Source of the DNA: Nautilus pompilius
Taxonomy: Eukaryota; Mollusca; Cephalopoda; Nautilida; Nautilidae
Length of the DNA stretch: 64,000 bases
Reading direction: 5' to 3'
Assembly: GCA_018389105.1 (NCBI GenBank)
Contig: JACATO010000624.1
Span: 496,001 to 560,000 of the forward strand
In this document: positions 1 through 13,200 of the stretch, piece by piece
How the letters are laid out: every line of letters begins with the position of its first letter
How positions within the stretch are numbered: the first letter of the stretch is position 1
Program-made: the position numbers and the translations under genes
Notes under the pieces: generated by a model
Database searches by the model: none
The model's input: the letters and a program-made list of their open reading frames with translations, nothing else
What the model was told of the DNA's origin: nothing

Positions 1-1475
1 ATTGTAGTACAATAATGTTTCCTTTACTTTCCAAAACTTCATATGATACACTTCATAATCTTTTGTCAGTTTGTTTTGTTCTTCTTTTGCACAAGCACAT
101 GCTCAGCCTTACTAATATTACATGGCTTGGCTCCAAGATTTTCATTGATGTATATTTTGACCTTCACCTTTTTTTTGCCAGTCTTTATCTTGCAGTTCTT
201 CATCATTAATAACTATGACTCTGATTTTGGTAGTTAGGTTCTAATTTTACAACCAAACATAACAAAAGTTTTGTTGGAGGTACTCCAGTGATACCATAAA
301 GTGTTGTTTAGGCTATTTTAAAATATGCAGTGCAGGTGTGTGTGTTGTGCTCCTAAAATCAACATGTAATATATTTTTATTTTAGTATTTATACTACTCA
401 GACATAAAGATATGACTTTGTTTTATTAAAAAATGGCCTTTGAAATTTTATCACTGGCTGAATTGTACCACTTGGAGTTTGGTTGCAGACACTACACAAC
501 TCAGTATATTTAGCAAATTTTTTTTTATTTATTGGAAAACAACATTGAAAATAATAATGAAATACTCTTTGAGAACAATAAAAATGAAATAACAAGTTGT
601 CTCCATTATATAGCATATTCAATATGGAAAATAAAACTTTCAGTCCATTAAAAAAGTTTTAAAAAAAAAAACAGAAACAAACACACACTTTTAGGGTAAA
701 CAGCAAAAAAAAAAAAAAAAATCATCTAAAATTTATAAACCTGTTAAAAATATTGAAAAACCATAAATATGAGTTGCGTTTTTTACTAGTTTGTCAGTGA
801 TTGAAATTAGATTATGGATACTACAGATTCATTGATGTAGATAATGGTTGATAATGAGTAGATTTTTAGAATTCAACTCTTACAGTCTATTCTAATAGCA
901 AATGTGTATATAATGAAAACATAAAATGTCTGAATTTTTCTTTAATGTTTAGTAAGGAATAGACTTACTCATTATCTCAGAAAAGTTTCAAAAGAATTTT
1001 TAATTTACTTAAGCTGTTTAACACTTAAACTCAGAACATTTTAAATGGAAAGGCTGTCTATAATATGAAAAAAATTTTTTTAATTCTTTTTTTGTAAAAT
1101 CTTAATATTTAGTTCTTAATCAACTTGACCAAATTGGTTATGGACACTACATAACGTAGTTGTATTTTTTTCTAACCAATCTTGACCATCTGATACTGTA
1201 TTATTGTGTATACAACTTCTAAGTAAATAAGCACTAAATATTTATATGATATCTATGATATTAAATGGAGAATGAATAGTATTTTTATCAACCCTTAGGC
1301 TTTGTAAACATCTCAAGCCAAAAAAAATTGTTTCTGTTTTTCCTCGCACTTTATTTAAATAATGCTAACCATAAAGTTTTTAAAATTTAAAAAAAAAAAC
1401 ACACTTCTAAGTCAGGATTTTTATCCTATATTGTCTATGAAAAATAAGAAATAAAAAAATATATATATATATAAT
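1..1475. other. AT-rich non-coding sequence
   Basis: Nothing supportable here: short chance reading frames, A-tracts near 660-670 and 706-720, and an (AT)n run at about 1458-1472. It is probably intron or upstream flank of the FGD gene. Confidence 0.5.
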
Positions 1476-1477
1476 TA

Positions 1478-3817
1478 CAACCACCACTTGTTTAGCAACC
1501 AGGTTCTGTTCCAGCGACCATGTCACTAAGCGAAATGGTCACTAAGTGAACAGTCATGGCAGATGTTGGGTTATAATGCTTATGAGTTCATTTCAGCCTT
1601 CCATACTCAATTTCTTTTATCCTTCATGAAGTGTCAACATTTTTAACAACATTTTGCACATTCTACTTCAAAGATCTCTCTAATTCTAACATATTTTTGC
1701 CATAATTTATTACCTTTTAAATCTTTGCATGTCTTTATGACTGTTTGAACCTTATGAACATTTTTTAAGCTGTGGTTTAATACTGTATGTAACTCTATGT
1801 AGCTTATCTTTTAGCATAAACCTTAAGTTTGTTTTTCTACTAATTTCACCTTTGCATACTTTTTTGTATACAAGTAGCCTAAATAGAAACAAAAAGGTTA
1901 AATGAAACTCAATGTAATATGAAAAGTCGGTTTATTATGTACAAAATATACACACAATATTATTTAATACAAAAAGAAACAAACTACAAAATCAGATTTT
2001 ACAATTAAACATCAATTTGATTGGATGTAAATCCTTTGAAGAAGTCATCCTTTTCCATGTTTTCTTCTGAAACGTCGGATACGCTGGCATTGCTGGCTGA
2101 TGGCTGAGGCTCGTCTGCTTCTATGCTTGTGGCCGGGGTTGGTGATGGTGAGGGAAGTGGGGATGTGGAAGGAGTAACTTTCTTAGGTTTGCACAGGTTT
2201 TTTTTCTTTTATCTTATATATTTCATGATAACACCTTAAGATTTCACGCATTTGCTGATCTACCTTTCCAAAATGTTCTACATTTGGATCCATACTTTCT
2301 AATTCTGATAAAATTTTGTTAACGTCCATGAAAAAACCAGCCAATCTTTTTACACTGAACTTTTTGGGCTCATGTTCTATTTTTTCTTCTTCCTCTTCTG
2401 CAACCCTTTGTGCTTCCAATTTGATCAAATCTTTGTTTGAAAGCTCTCCCTCAGTGTAGGCTATCAAATTTTTCACATCTTCAGCATTGACTTCTAAATC
2501 GAGGAATTTGGTGAGTGTCACAATTTTAAAATTTATTTCATCCAAATTTTCGTTTTAGTCAAATCCTTCATATTTACAAAAACAGAGAAATGTTTCAAGC
2601 ACTTTTCCCAAATCCCTTGCATGCATTTCACACTAACATCCTCCCATGCTGCTATGATGTTTTTGATACAATGGAGGATATTGTATTCTTTCCAAAACTT
2701 GCACAATGTTTGCGTATTATCCTCTGTTGCAGCTATGGCTTTGGCAAACATTGCATGTAAATAGTATGCCTTGAATGTTGCAATAGCTATCTGGTCCATA
2801 GGCTGCAGGATAGAGGTGGTGTGTTTTGGTAGATAAACTATCTTTACATCTAGGTGGAGATCATCAAGATGCATGAGATGTCCAGGTGCGTTGTCAAGGG
2901 TCAGGAGAATTTTAAAACAAATTCTCTTCTGCAAGCAATATTCCTTTACTTGGAGTACGAAACAATTCATGAACCAATCCTTGAAGAGGGATTGCATCAT
3001 ACATGCTTTCCGATTGGATCAGTAGTAAATGGGCAGTGTGAGCTTGCTTATGCTTTTTAATGCATGTGGGTTTTCTGAATGGTAGATTAGAAAAGGCTTC
3101 AGCTTGAATCCGGCGACATTTCCTCCAAATAGCAAGGTTACTCTATCCTTAAATGCTTTAAATCCAGTCATTGATTTGTCCTCCTTGTGTATATAGTCTT
3201 TTCTGGCATTTTCCCCCAATATAATCCTGTTTCATCAACATTGAATATCTACTCAGGCAAATAGTTCCCTTCTGTGATGATATTATCAAATTCATCCAGA
3301 AAACATTTGGCAGCTCCTTTGTCAGCACTTGCAGCTTCAGCACCTATGTGTTTGTTGTGGAGATTAAATCTTCGCTAAAACTGCATAAACCAGCCATGGC
3401 TGACAGTGAATGTTTTGGTGCACTCCTCATCTGCTCGTTCCTTCAGTGTGTTGAAAAGGCTGCGTGTCTTAGCCTGAATGGTAAGAAGGCTAATCGGCAT
3501 CCTCTTCTGTATCTGATCCTCGATCCAAATTATAAGCAGTTTTTCTGTTTCGTGGATGAGGCCTTTTCACTGTTTTGTTATAACTGTAATAACGAACAAC
3601 AAACATTGAGAGATGCAGAGATGGTTGGTGGTTGTTGCCTTCTCACCCAGATGAAGTTCTCATACAACTATGCCAGTGTTACTCTCACTCGGGCTTGCAT
3701 TGTTGTCAAGTGTATGAAATTTGGTCGTAAATGTGTGCAGTGGTCAGTAAACGATTTTTTACACTTTCATAAAATTGTGGTCATATTTTCGAATGGTTGT
3801 TAATCAAGGAGTGGCTG
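1478..3817 (-). mobile_element. Degenerate Tigger/pogo DNA transposon
   Basis: Imperfect terminal inverted repeats of about 23 bp (left CAACCACCACTTG..., right reverse complement CAGCCACTCCTTG...) are flanked by TA at 1476-1477 and 3818-3819, the target duplication of the Tc1/mariner/pogo group. The interior carries a broken Tigger transposase on the - strand. Size is 2.34 kb, close to a full element. Confidence 0.88.
2005..3560 (-). pseudogene. Tigger/pogo transposase pseudogene
   Basis: Read on the - strand in shifting frames, it shows the end of the CENP-B-type DNA-binding region (F-T-V-S-H-G-W-F), then EAASADKGAAK, EQIFNVDETGLYWGKMP, and the DDE core with LTLDNAPGHLMHL and TTSILQPMDQIAIATFKAYY. 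It ends in a Ser/Pro-rich tail with its stop at about 2005. Stops (such as after W-F-M-Q-F) and at least three frameshifts (near 3170-3210, 2540 and 2190) make it non-functional. The catalytic Asp residues in DETG and DNAPG are still visible. The upstream boundary is approximate. Confidence 0.85.
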
Positions 3818-3819
3818 TA

Positions 3820-5880
3820 CTTACTTAATAACCCACTCTATTTTTTTTTTTTTCAGATTAAAGGGAAAACAAAATTTATTTTTATTCTTGGCCTTAATGA
3901 AAAAAATAAGATACTTATATTAACCAGTAAGGTCAATAATAATTTTACATTATTTTAACATCCTACATAATTACTTAAAATACACTGATTTAGAATTGGA
4001 TTTTTAAATCAGTTTTAATTGCTTATTCTTTGCACCTTCTGTATTTTGTGTCAAACATGGAATGGCCACATTTATTTAGAACTTTTGATTCTGGAATTGT
4101 GCATTTGATATTCGATTTGAATTAATATGACTCTCCTCTCTACTCTGGCCAGACACAAATACTTCCACATGTTCTCATGTAGTTCACATAAACATCAGCA
4201 ACTTTCTTTGAATCAAGCTTAACTTTTTTCCACAGTTTTGCACCTTTTCATTTCCCCCCCCAACTGTTTATACTTCTTTTTTGCAACATAGATCCATCAT
4301 CAATGCATTAGTTCCTGTTGAAATATTTTCATGCTGTTTGATATCAGAAGTTTTCCATGAGTTTATCAATTCATTGATAAATCAAATTACCCAGGCATAT
4401 GTTATAGTAAAATTTTCAATAAAAGGATCTTTGGTATAAAATTCTGCATATAATTACTTTGTATGTAGTGTCATTGTTTGAACTCTTATTTTTTTTAATA
4501 TGGGAATATCAATCATGATTTAGTTTCTATATTTTTTAAGTATGTCATCTGAAAAGTTTAATATATAATTGAAGCAGATTATGCATATAAACTCTTGTTT
4601 TAACTTGAATGTATTAAAATATATGCAGTAAATTTTGCCAAAATCTACTAAAATTTTATTAAGTATTTACAAATATTGTGTATCTCAAATCAAATATTCA
4701 CAATGATGTTTCATTTATGTGCACATATTTAAATTTACAACTTAAAGATACTTCTTAAAAGAGACTATATAGACTGCAGACTACTTTTAATGCTCTATGT
4801 AAGTTGGGCATAACATCTAGTATAAATTCATACCTGCCCAATAAAATTTCTTTTGTAATCTTGTTAGATATTCTTTTCATATCAGAAGGCAAAATGAATA
4901 GCATGCAATGCTAAATATTGTGTTCTATGAAAGATGATGCATTATACCTTTTATTGCATCATCTGTATATTTAATATTCTTAGATGCAAGTTTATTTTGT
5001 TCAACACCAGAATGTTGAGAAATTATACAATATTTAAGCTATTGTGCATACCATATTTTAGCTGCAAATTATAATTGCCAAGCTTTACAGTTATGGAAAC
5101 TACTATTACAAACATTACATTTTGCAATATTTTTCCTCAGAAACTCTTTGCAAATTATATTTCAATATTAGGTAAGTCCAGAATATATCCTTTTATAGAG
5201 AGTTATTAAACACAACCCTCCTTCACATATAATGAGATGGTTAAAGACACTATAGAAATTCTGACATCACAAAGTGACTTCTTTAGCCATTAAGGAAATC
5301 TCTATTATGGAAATTACACAAATTGCACCTAATGCTCTGAAAAATATGACAACTCACAACAACAGAAAGATATATATTGTGTAGAATATTGGTATTTCTC
5401 AATTTTTTCTGTTAGCATAATAATTAAAGGTTGTAATGAAATTAGATTACATAACAAAGGTAATTTTTTATTAAAACTCTTAAATTTGCAATAGATGATC
5501 CCTGTGGCACAAATATGATATCATAGTAATCTGCATATAACTACTAAAAAATCTATCAATTTAATATTTCAAACTATATCACTTTTACTGAAGTATTTCA
5601 TACCACAATAGGGTGTTTTTTTTTAAGTGCATCAACATACCTTTTTTGACAACAAATTTCATCATAATTTTGAAACTAAAAAAATATAACTGTGAAATTT
5701 TCAGGGAAGGTAGAATGCATCACAAAGAACATGTTAAAAGTATTTTCTTGCCCATGATTTGTAATATCTCATGGAAATCAATGCATAAAATTAAAAATTA
5801 AAAAGTGTGTTGCGTATTGCAAAATAGCTGTTAGTAAGTTACTAAGTATCTTGTCAAGCTGTTCTCAACTTTTGACCTTG
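3820..5880. other. AT-rich non-coding sequence
   Basis: No exon, repeat family or RNA gene that I can support. Very A+T-rich, with only short chance reading frames. Confidence 0.5.
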
Positions 5881-5989
5881 TTATTTTCATGCTTTTTAGC
5901 ATTGATAAGTTTTGCCTTTCTACCTACTCATTTACTTTAGCCCACAGAGGCAGTGCTTTTTGTAAACAATTTCATTGCCTTCCATCTAT

Positions 5990-6350
5990 TTACTTAGTTC
6001 TTTTGAATTAACTATGGACCATTGTCATTTCTGCTCATCAGTGGTAAATCATAGATTGTAAACATTTTATCAGACATCTTGGCTACGCATGATGTTCCAG
6101 TGGACATAGTTACTTCCCCTTTGTCGTACCTGGTATAGCAATCCACTACTACAAATATAAAAATTCTACTGTTGGCATAAAGCCCATAAAATCCTTTGGT
6201 AGTTCAGTTCTTGTTACAGGCTCCGGTGAAGTGAGTTTCCCCACAAGCTGGTACCCATTCTTGTATGAACTTTGCCATATTTTTGTCCATTTCCAGTCGC
6301 CAAATGTTTGTCATGAGCCTAAGTTTAGTTCCAGTTATTTCTATGTGCTC
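5990..6350 (-). pseudogene. Integrase remnant (Ty3/Gypsy)
   Basis: The - strand shows in shifting frames a zinc-domain end (IWRLEMDKNMAKFIQEW), then FIFVVVDCYTRYDKGEV and YDLPLMSRNDNGP, matching the D...D spacing of a retroviral-type integrase core. It has several stops. Confidence 0.7.
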
Positions 6351-7672
6351 TTCATGTAAATATTCTTACAATACATATTCTGAATGTTTTAGAAATAACC
6401 AATCATTTTTTGTGCAGCACTGACTTTTACAGGATACACGTTTCATCCTTTAGAGTAAAATATTTCTCAGTCCTTATTACAGTTATTTTCATATATGAAA
6501 GAAACTCACAAATAACATAACAACAGAAAATCTTTAGATGAAGAGAACCTCTTTCAGACAAGAGTTTCAGCCTTTAACTTCCTTTTCACTTTAAAAGGAT
6601 TAGGTACACTTGGGTCATGACTTCCAAGTGTTCTTCCACTATTTTTGCTAATTTGATTCAGATGCAGGTTTTTTACTAGATAATGTCATTCATATTTATA
6701 TTCTTAAGAGATCACATGATTAAATAGGAATATATTTTAAGATTATTCTCCTAACATTCCTTTTCCATCAAATCCAACTAGATGCTTTCTTGACATATGA
6801 TCCTATTTTTCTGAGAACTATATTGATCTTCTTGTTATTAATCCAAGCTCTCAAAAGACTATACAGTGATGAGAAACAGTCTTTTGCAAAAACAACTACA
6901 GCATAGAATTGTACATTTTGAAATGCTATTTCAGGTCTTTAACCAGATTGGCATACTTTTGTGTCTTATGCTGTTCCCCCCCCATTCTTGACTCAAATGG
7001 CACTTTCAGAAATTTATTATAGTGTGAAAGTTTTACTTCCCATGTTCTTATTGCTATAGGAGTTATGTGTTCAGCCACAAATTTAACATACTCTTCTGTT
7101 TCCATGGTTGGTGATCTGTTTTAGTATATCAGTTACATGCTTGTTCACATCCCCACACAAAGCATGGCCACCTTCGTGAATCAAATGATGTAATGGCTCT
7201 GATATTGTTGCAAGATTAGGAATGATTGTGCACCATAGTTCACTAGTCTGAGAAAATGAACAAACTTCTGCTATTTCAGGCTTCCATGCCTCTACTTTCT
7301 CTCTTGAAGACCTACAACAAATTTAGATAACACTAATCTATAAGGGACATTTTTTAATGTAAAATAAACACTTTGGCAAGTTCAGTGTCACAATTTGTTG
7401 GATGACCTGTTGGTACTTTTCCAGTGTACTGGAAATGCAAAAAACATTAACCTTTTTAGTTGTATCTAATTATGTAAAATGAATCTTGCTATTTTTTCTG
7501 GATTTATCTTAAGTAATTTTAATGGCAACATTTTAAAATCTAGTTTGGAGTACCATATACAGCTGCTGAATTTTTGTAACATGTTTTTTTTGATTATGGA
7601 TATTTGGTACCTTGTTCTTTCAGTTATCTGACTGGTTTGGCACATATGAATAAAGATTTGAATATTCCCAAT

Positions 7673-7861
7673 TTATTTTGGAATACATACCATGGGAAAC
7701 ACCCAAGCAGATGGTTTATTAACTTTTTCAATTACACCCTTTGCCTCTAGCTTATCTAACTTGTTTTCAGTTTTTTGTCTCAGAATGAAAGGCAAACGAC
7801 ACAATGGTTGGATGATTGCTGGTGTTATTACCAGCACCTTAAAAGCATTCTTTAAGCTCAT
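7673..7861 (-). pseudogene. Reverse transcriptase N-terminal remnant (Ty3/Gypsy)
   Basis: The - strand encodes LPFILRQKTENKLDKLEAKG followed by VIEKVNKPSAWVFPMV. This is the classic start of Gypsy reverse transcriptase (L-x2-G-V-I-E, then S-x-W-x-x-P-M-V). The YxDD-bearing part is not recognisable downstream. Confidence 0.8.
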
Positions 7862-7949
7862 TTGCTACATGCATGTTTTCACCTTTACCCACTTCACTTA
7901 TGTCACTTTTCACATCACTGCTTTCACTCATGATATTTTCACCCTCTCT

Positions 7950-7973
7950 CTCTCTCTCTCTCTTCATAAAACA
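7950..7973. repeat. (CT)n microsatellite
   Basis: About 11 consecutive CT dinucleotides between Gypsy fragments. Confidence 0.9.
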
Positions 7974-8261
7974 CTGATTTGTGACTTGTCCCTGATCAAA
8001 ATTTCATGATGCCTAGCTTGACGGCTATGTCATGGCTCAGCAATGGAACCCACAGTGTTTTCTATCATAACAAACTCATCTTTTACCATTCTGTTTCCTG
8101 TGCTTACATCATGAAAAAAACCCCAAAGGCTCTCTGATGCATAAGGATATACCTTTTTGGCACATGCACACTAAGTTTTTTTTTCTTTTTAACATTTTGA
8201 CTGCTGACATTTGTGTACTATTTGAAATTATATTCAGTGTTGCTTTCCTGCTTTCCCTGCA

Positions 8262-8440
8262 CTGCATGCACCAGAGTCTATCGAGTGGCTTTAACTTGAC
8301 ATCTATTTTTACACACTTTACTATAATGTCCCATTTTGTGACATTCATTACACTCAATCTTATGGGCAGGAAATGTAGGGTGTTTTTCAATATTCCTTGT
8401 TTTACCACAATGGTACCATGTACCTTTCACTTTACAACAA
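8262..8440 (-). pseudogene. Gag zinc-knuckle remnant (Ty3/Gypsy)
   Basis: The - strand encodes a first knuckle-like W-Y-H-C-G-K stretch, then IECNECHKMGHYSKVCK, a C-x2-C-x4-H-x4-C motif. This is the nucleic-acid-binding motif of retrotransposon Gag. No intact gene remains. Confidence 0.7.
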
Positions 8441-8666
8441 CTTTTTTGTCCTTTTCTTTGATACCTGTTACTACTGTCTTTCTGATCACAATATGATCTA
8501 CCTTAAAACATCTCAGCACTTGCCCCTACACTATTTGCTGCCACTTTACTTTGCAGATTATCTTTCTCATGTTGGGATGCTAAGGATTGAAGAAACATTC
8601 AAACATTAAGATTGAATTTTTCCCAGTATCCATCTTGATGACTTTCACAATTGAAACAAGAACTTA

Positions 8667-9184
8667 AAAATTTATAACCCTTTCCTATTCTGGAAATGCA
8701 ATATTTTACGCGTAAACATTCAAAAATTACTTAGCATACAATTAAGTAATTCAAATGATGCAGATTAGCAGTGTAGCTAATTTTGTGCAGTCTGATCAGC
8801 GACACAGTTCCCAAAAAACTACTGCATTTTATTCTAGGTGGAACATGTGACACTTAATGGTTAAAGCAAATGTAAGTCATACAAGAGGTTTTATATAAAA
8901 TATCAAGTGTATTTTTAACAAAAATAAATGAGAAATGGCATATAGTAGTTGAACACTTTTCAAGCAGCTTCAGAGTTTTTAAAATCTCATTTAATTTTGA
9001 AATTGTATATTAGGTATTTTCATGAAAACAAAATATAATCTTAAACATACTTAGTTGTTAAAAGGTTTTAGAATTTAAAATCTTGATTGAATGTAATAAT
9101 TTTGGATAAGATTTAGGATAGTCTTTAATGCAATTTTATTTGAACATGTTTTTATAAGAAAATAATTACTTTATTTATTTTCAG
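8667..9184. other. Intron before FGD exon A
   Basis: AT-rich, with no recognised feature beyond the polypyrimidine tract and AG acceptor at its end. Confidence 0.6.
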
Positions 9185-10212
9185 CACCTGCAAAGCCTAA
9201 GTTTTTGGAACGATTGATAACTGGTGTGGGTTCTAAGCTTGGAAAGTCACACAGTCATCATAACACCAACCAAAAGATTAATGGGATAATTCTTCCAGAA
9301 AACACACATGATGAAGGATGTATCGATGACTCTAAGGATTCACAAGTAGAAGGATCTTGTTTTTGTTCATCTATAGAGACAAGCTCTAGCCCACCCAACA
9401 GATTTTGGGGGAATGATTTAGAAACCCCCACATCACCTGTCATTTCCAATGCTTGGAGAACATCTAATTCTACACCTTCATCACCTAAATTATCAGGAAT
9501 AGTAAAACAAAGGTGCTCTGATTTCCAGAAGTTGTGTGAAGAAAAAAAGATCAGTCCAAAAGGTACATGGGATATAACATCAAAACATGAGCGCAAACTT
9601 TCTAAATCAATGCCTTCATCTCCACAATGTCGGTCTAAACATATTTCTGAAACAATCCATAAACTCACAACATCTTCATTAAGTCCTGTTGAAAGGAGAA
9701 GAAAAAACCATCTGTGTATCAAGAATGAGTATATTCCAAATGCAACAATGTCTTCAGGGTATGTGAAAGCTTTAGCAAATAAATTTAATCAGAATAACAG
9801 GACTTCAGACAGTGATGCTTCAGTTAATTCTCTGGAACCTGGATCACCATCCAGATTTCTGGTAACATCTGAAAAATATGGATCTCCACGTCTTCAAAAG
9901 GCTTCAAAAAGCGATGATACTCTTGGCAGTAAAACCAAAGAAAATGTGTGTGTTTTAGATGCTAAAAAGGGTTACATTAATCGAAATGGGGTTGTGAGTC
10001 TTGCTGTTAGCAAGGCAGAACTTGATGCTAAGGCAAATGGTAGCAGGTTTAACTGCAGAGAAAAAACATCGAATAGTGACAATGGCATTAATTCCTTATC
10101 ACCAGAAGAATTATTTGACAGTAGTTGGTCTGAGTCAGACACCTTTGATGATTATAGTAGTAATGAAAGTGATCTTGAAGACAAAGTAATTTCATCTGTC
10201 CATCATCATGAG
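9185..10212 (+). CDS. FGD: FGD exon A: Ser-rich N-terminal region
   Basis: Acceptor tttattttcag, donor GAG|gtaata. The exon opens with the last two bases of a split codon, then [10 protein letters not shown], and encodes 342 residues (1-342). It is rich in Ser, Thr, Pro and Lys with many S-P pairs (TPTSP, TPSSPK, MPSSPQ, LSPEELF), which are plausible kinase sites. It ends in an acidic run ([21 protein letters not shown]) just before the RhoGEF domain. No Met lies near the exon start, and translation enters from upstream. The region is low-complexity and typical of the variable N-terminus in this family. A 154-codon antisense frame overlaps it and is not coding. Confidence 0.9.
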
Positions 10213-13200
10213 GTAATAATTGTTGTTTTATTATTTTGTCAATATTATACTGTTGTTCACATTGATAAACCTTTTACTTGCAATAACATTTCTTTCTGCA
10301 TTATATAAAAACATCTGCATATTGCTACTATTTGAGAATGCATAAACAGTATTTTCCATTGAATTTTACACATGTTAAGAATAGGTCATCTCATTATTAA
10401 TGACAATAACCTTTTGAACTTTTCTACATTTTGACAATATTTAATTTACCTGTTTCCAAAATCAAAGTTTAAAAAGTCTTCCTCAGGACTAAGTTCTGAT
10501 GATCATGACAGAAAAATCCACATTACACAGGTTCATTAGTTCTATTACTACTATGAAGATGAAGTATATCATCAATCACTTTCCATTCTTATCTTAATAA
10601 TTGATATTGCTTAAAGTCACTAGAATGTCACTATTATCTTGATAGTTAAAGTCCAAATTACCAAAAGATAACCATCTTACATTTAAATGAGACATAATTT
10701 CAACACTGCTATCTCAGATGGTGTGCAGATTGATCTGTTAGCAGTTCAAAATACCATAGACTACAAAAATTACTCAGCAAAATATATGCATGCTTACATT
10801 AATTCTGTTAAATTTATTTTATAATAACATCTGTTCCTATTTTGAATAATAAGAATAATCTGATTATAAATTGCTGAGAAATGTTTTGTATTTGTTTTTA
10901 ACTTTACATCAAGCAAAATCTCATAAACTGATTCATTAATGATAGTACACATATTTACCAACACTTAAAAAATATCTTGTCTGTGCTAATCAGTTTGTTC
11001 TTAAGTTTAAAGATTTAAATTAAAATCTGTTTTGTTTGTATTAATAAACTTGAAGCTATAGTTAAAATCTTTTATACTTTTGTTTTCCCTTTTTTCTTTG
11101 TTATCTGAATGAAATATGTATGCTTTACAAATTTTGTTTTGTTTGGAAACTACATCTTTTGGCTTTTTAAATAGGACGGTATTAATTTACTAGGGTATTG
11201 AGAATTTTTTTCATATACACAAAAAAGTAAAATGAGCAAAACAAACATAAGTTTAAACCACAGGCTCTATAAGAATAACTTGGAAGTTTTCTTTAAAAAA
11301 TGCAATTTAGTTTTAATTTTCAATTACAGGCATGGAGTTGAATAAATGAAAAAGTCATTCAAACTATTATAGATAACTTTAGATACTGCAGATTTAGAAA
11401 AGTTTAACATTTACATTATAACAACATTTAGCTGTTTTATTATGTTGGCAACAGTGGAATGCTCAAGAATTTCTGTTTTACTAGTTAATTAAACTGGTAA
11501 ACATTTAATTATTATTTAATTTTTTCTCACAAAAATTGAATTAATCGTTTGCTGCTCTTGCTTGTCAGGTCTTTGATATCTAAGAAGTTTGTTGTTTTTA
11601 AAAATTTTCAGTTATTTTCTTTTAACACAATGCTAGATGGTAACAATTGAAAAGAAGACTGGTTTGTTTATAAAACATTGGTAAGATGTAAATCATCAAT
11701 TAAGATGGGAAGAAAAGATTCAGAATTAGAGGTTACCTTAAGATAAGAATGTATGACATTTTAATCAAATGTCTTGCTAGGATTCTTTGCTACTTAGTGT
11801 TACAGGAGTAACTGTCACTATTTCACATTTGAAACTTTATTTTTTTTTAATTTGACTTTATTCACTAATTGCCTTCCCCACATACTTTGTTTTCCTTTTT
11901 AAAAAATTGATTTTAAATTTTATTTAAGTGCAAATGCATTGCTATTTAATCATAATGCTTGGGATTTAGCCAGAATTTTGATTTAGTCATTCAGCTGAAT
12001 ATTGAATATTATACTAATATAAATTATAATAATGGTTAAAACAAATCACATTAAAAAACAGACATATTTTGGTGTATTTAGAAATTAAAATGGTGTTTAA
12101 AAATAATAAATTGACCGTTAGAATGCTTTAGTTAAATGTTTGTTGCTTTTTTTTTTTCCTGAGGTTCTGAAATAAATTGTTATAACTAGTATTACTTTCT
12201 AATAGCTTAAGAACAGTATAATTATGTTGATTGGTGCTATCTGCAATTGCAAAATTGCTAAATGTTTATTTTTTTAGGTTTCAAGTGAAGTACCAAAAGA
12301 TAAACTTTATAAAATTGCTGAAGAACTGCTCAAAACAGAAAGAGCTTATGTCACCAAGCTACATCTTGTTGATCAGGTAAATTTAAAAGAATTTTTGGAT
12401 TAATAAATTTTCTATTTTTGGATATTAGTTAAATATAATATTCTGTTTGACATAGTTTTTATAAATTACACAGTGACTTCTTTATCATTTGTAAATTAAA
12501 GTGTTGTGTTATAAATGTTACTGTTGAGTTATTTGATTGCTATCAAGTGCCATGTGTTTGAGCAGAATTTTACAGAAACTATGTAGGAAGTATTTATTTA
12601 AAAAAAACATATCTGACATTTAAGAATATATCACATTTCCAGTACATGACCTTTGCTGTCAGAATTGTGCTGTAAGAGGTTTTAAGCACATTTACATGTT
12701 GTTTCCAAACCCTCCCCCTCCAAAATTAGATAATTAGATATTAAAAACTTTTGGGGGGAACATAGATTCTTGTATAATAATAAAAATATTAATTACTTTA
12801 AAAATATGAAATTAAAAACATTTAATAATCAATTAGATTATATCCTGTATAATTCAGCTAAGAACATGCATACTTGCCAGACTTTATAACAGTTTTCTGT
12901 TTTTGAATTTAAAGTTTGAAATGAAAAAAATAAAAAAAATTCTTTATAAATCATATAACTTTAATTTGTTGAGTTTTTAAAAAATGCAAAGGATGCATGT
13001 TTTAAATACAAAATCTTTTCATAAATATGATACTAAAATAATATTAACATTAAAAATGTATTTGTTTATTTTATATTTGCTTGCTACTTAGTTAGATTAT
13101 GTTAAACATTAACAATAAAAACAGTTGTTTCTCTTCTATTTTATATTTATTATGAAAAAATAAAGAAATTGCCAAATCTGTAGAATTTTTTTGAACTCCT

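Larger units (their letters stand above)
5900..8660 (-). mobile_element. Degenerate Ty3/Gypsy retrotransposon (internal part)
   Basis: On the - strand, in order, there are traces of a Gag zinc-knuckle region (about 8.27-8.41 kb), the N-terminal reverse transcriptase block (7.67-7.86 kb) and integrase (about 6.0-6.35 kb). No LTRs were found. Stops and frameshifts occur throughout. It is clearly older than the Gypsy copy at 47.6 kb and unlike it in composition. The end points are approximate. Confidence 0.75.

Noticed and set aside
1459..1474. (AT)n and other short tandem runs as CRISPR-like or satellite arrays
   Set aside because: They are simple microsatellites. No spaced direct-repeat array or higher-order satellite was seen in the window.
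3348..3803. 151-codon + strand frame
   Set aside because: It lies antisense to the N-terminal part of the - strand Tigger transposase and shows no family features of its own.
1..9184. Search for the missing first FGD exon
   Set aside because: No ATG-bearing exon with a donor in the needed phase could be told apart from chance; most of the region is transposon or AT-rich intron.
9258..9722. 154-codon - strand frame
   Set aside because: Antisense to the FGD Ser-rich exon, which has correct splice signals and joins in frame to the rest of the gene.
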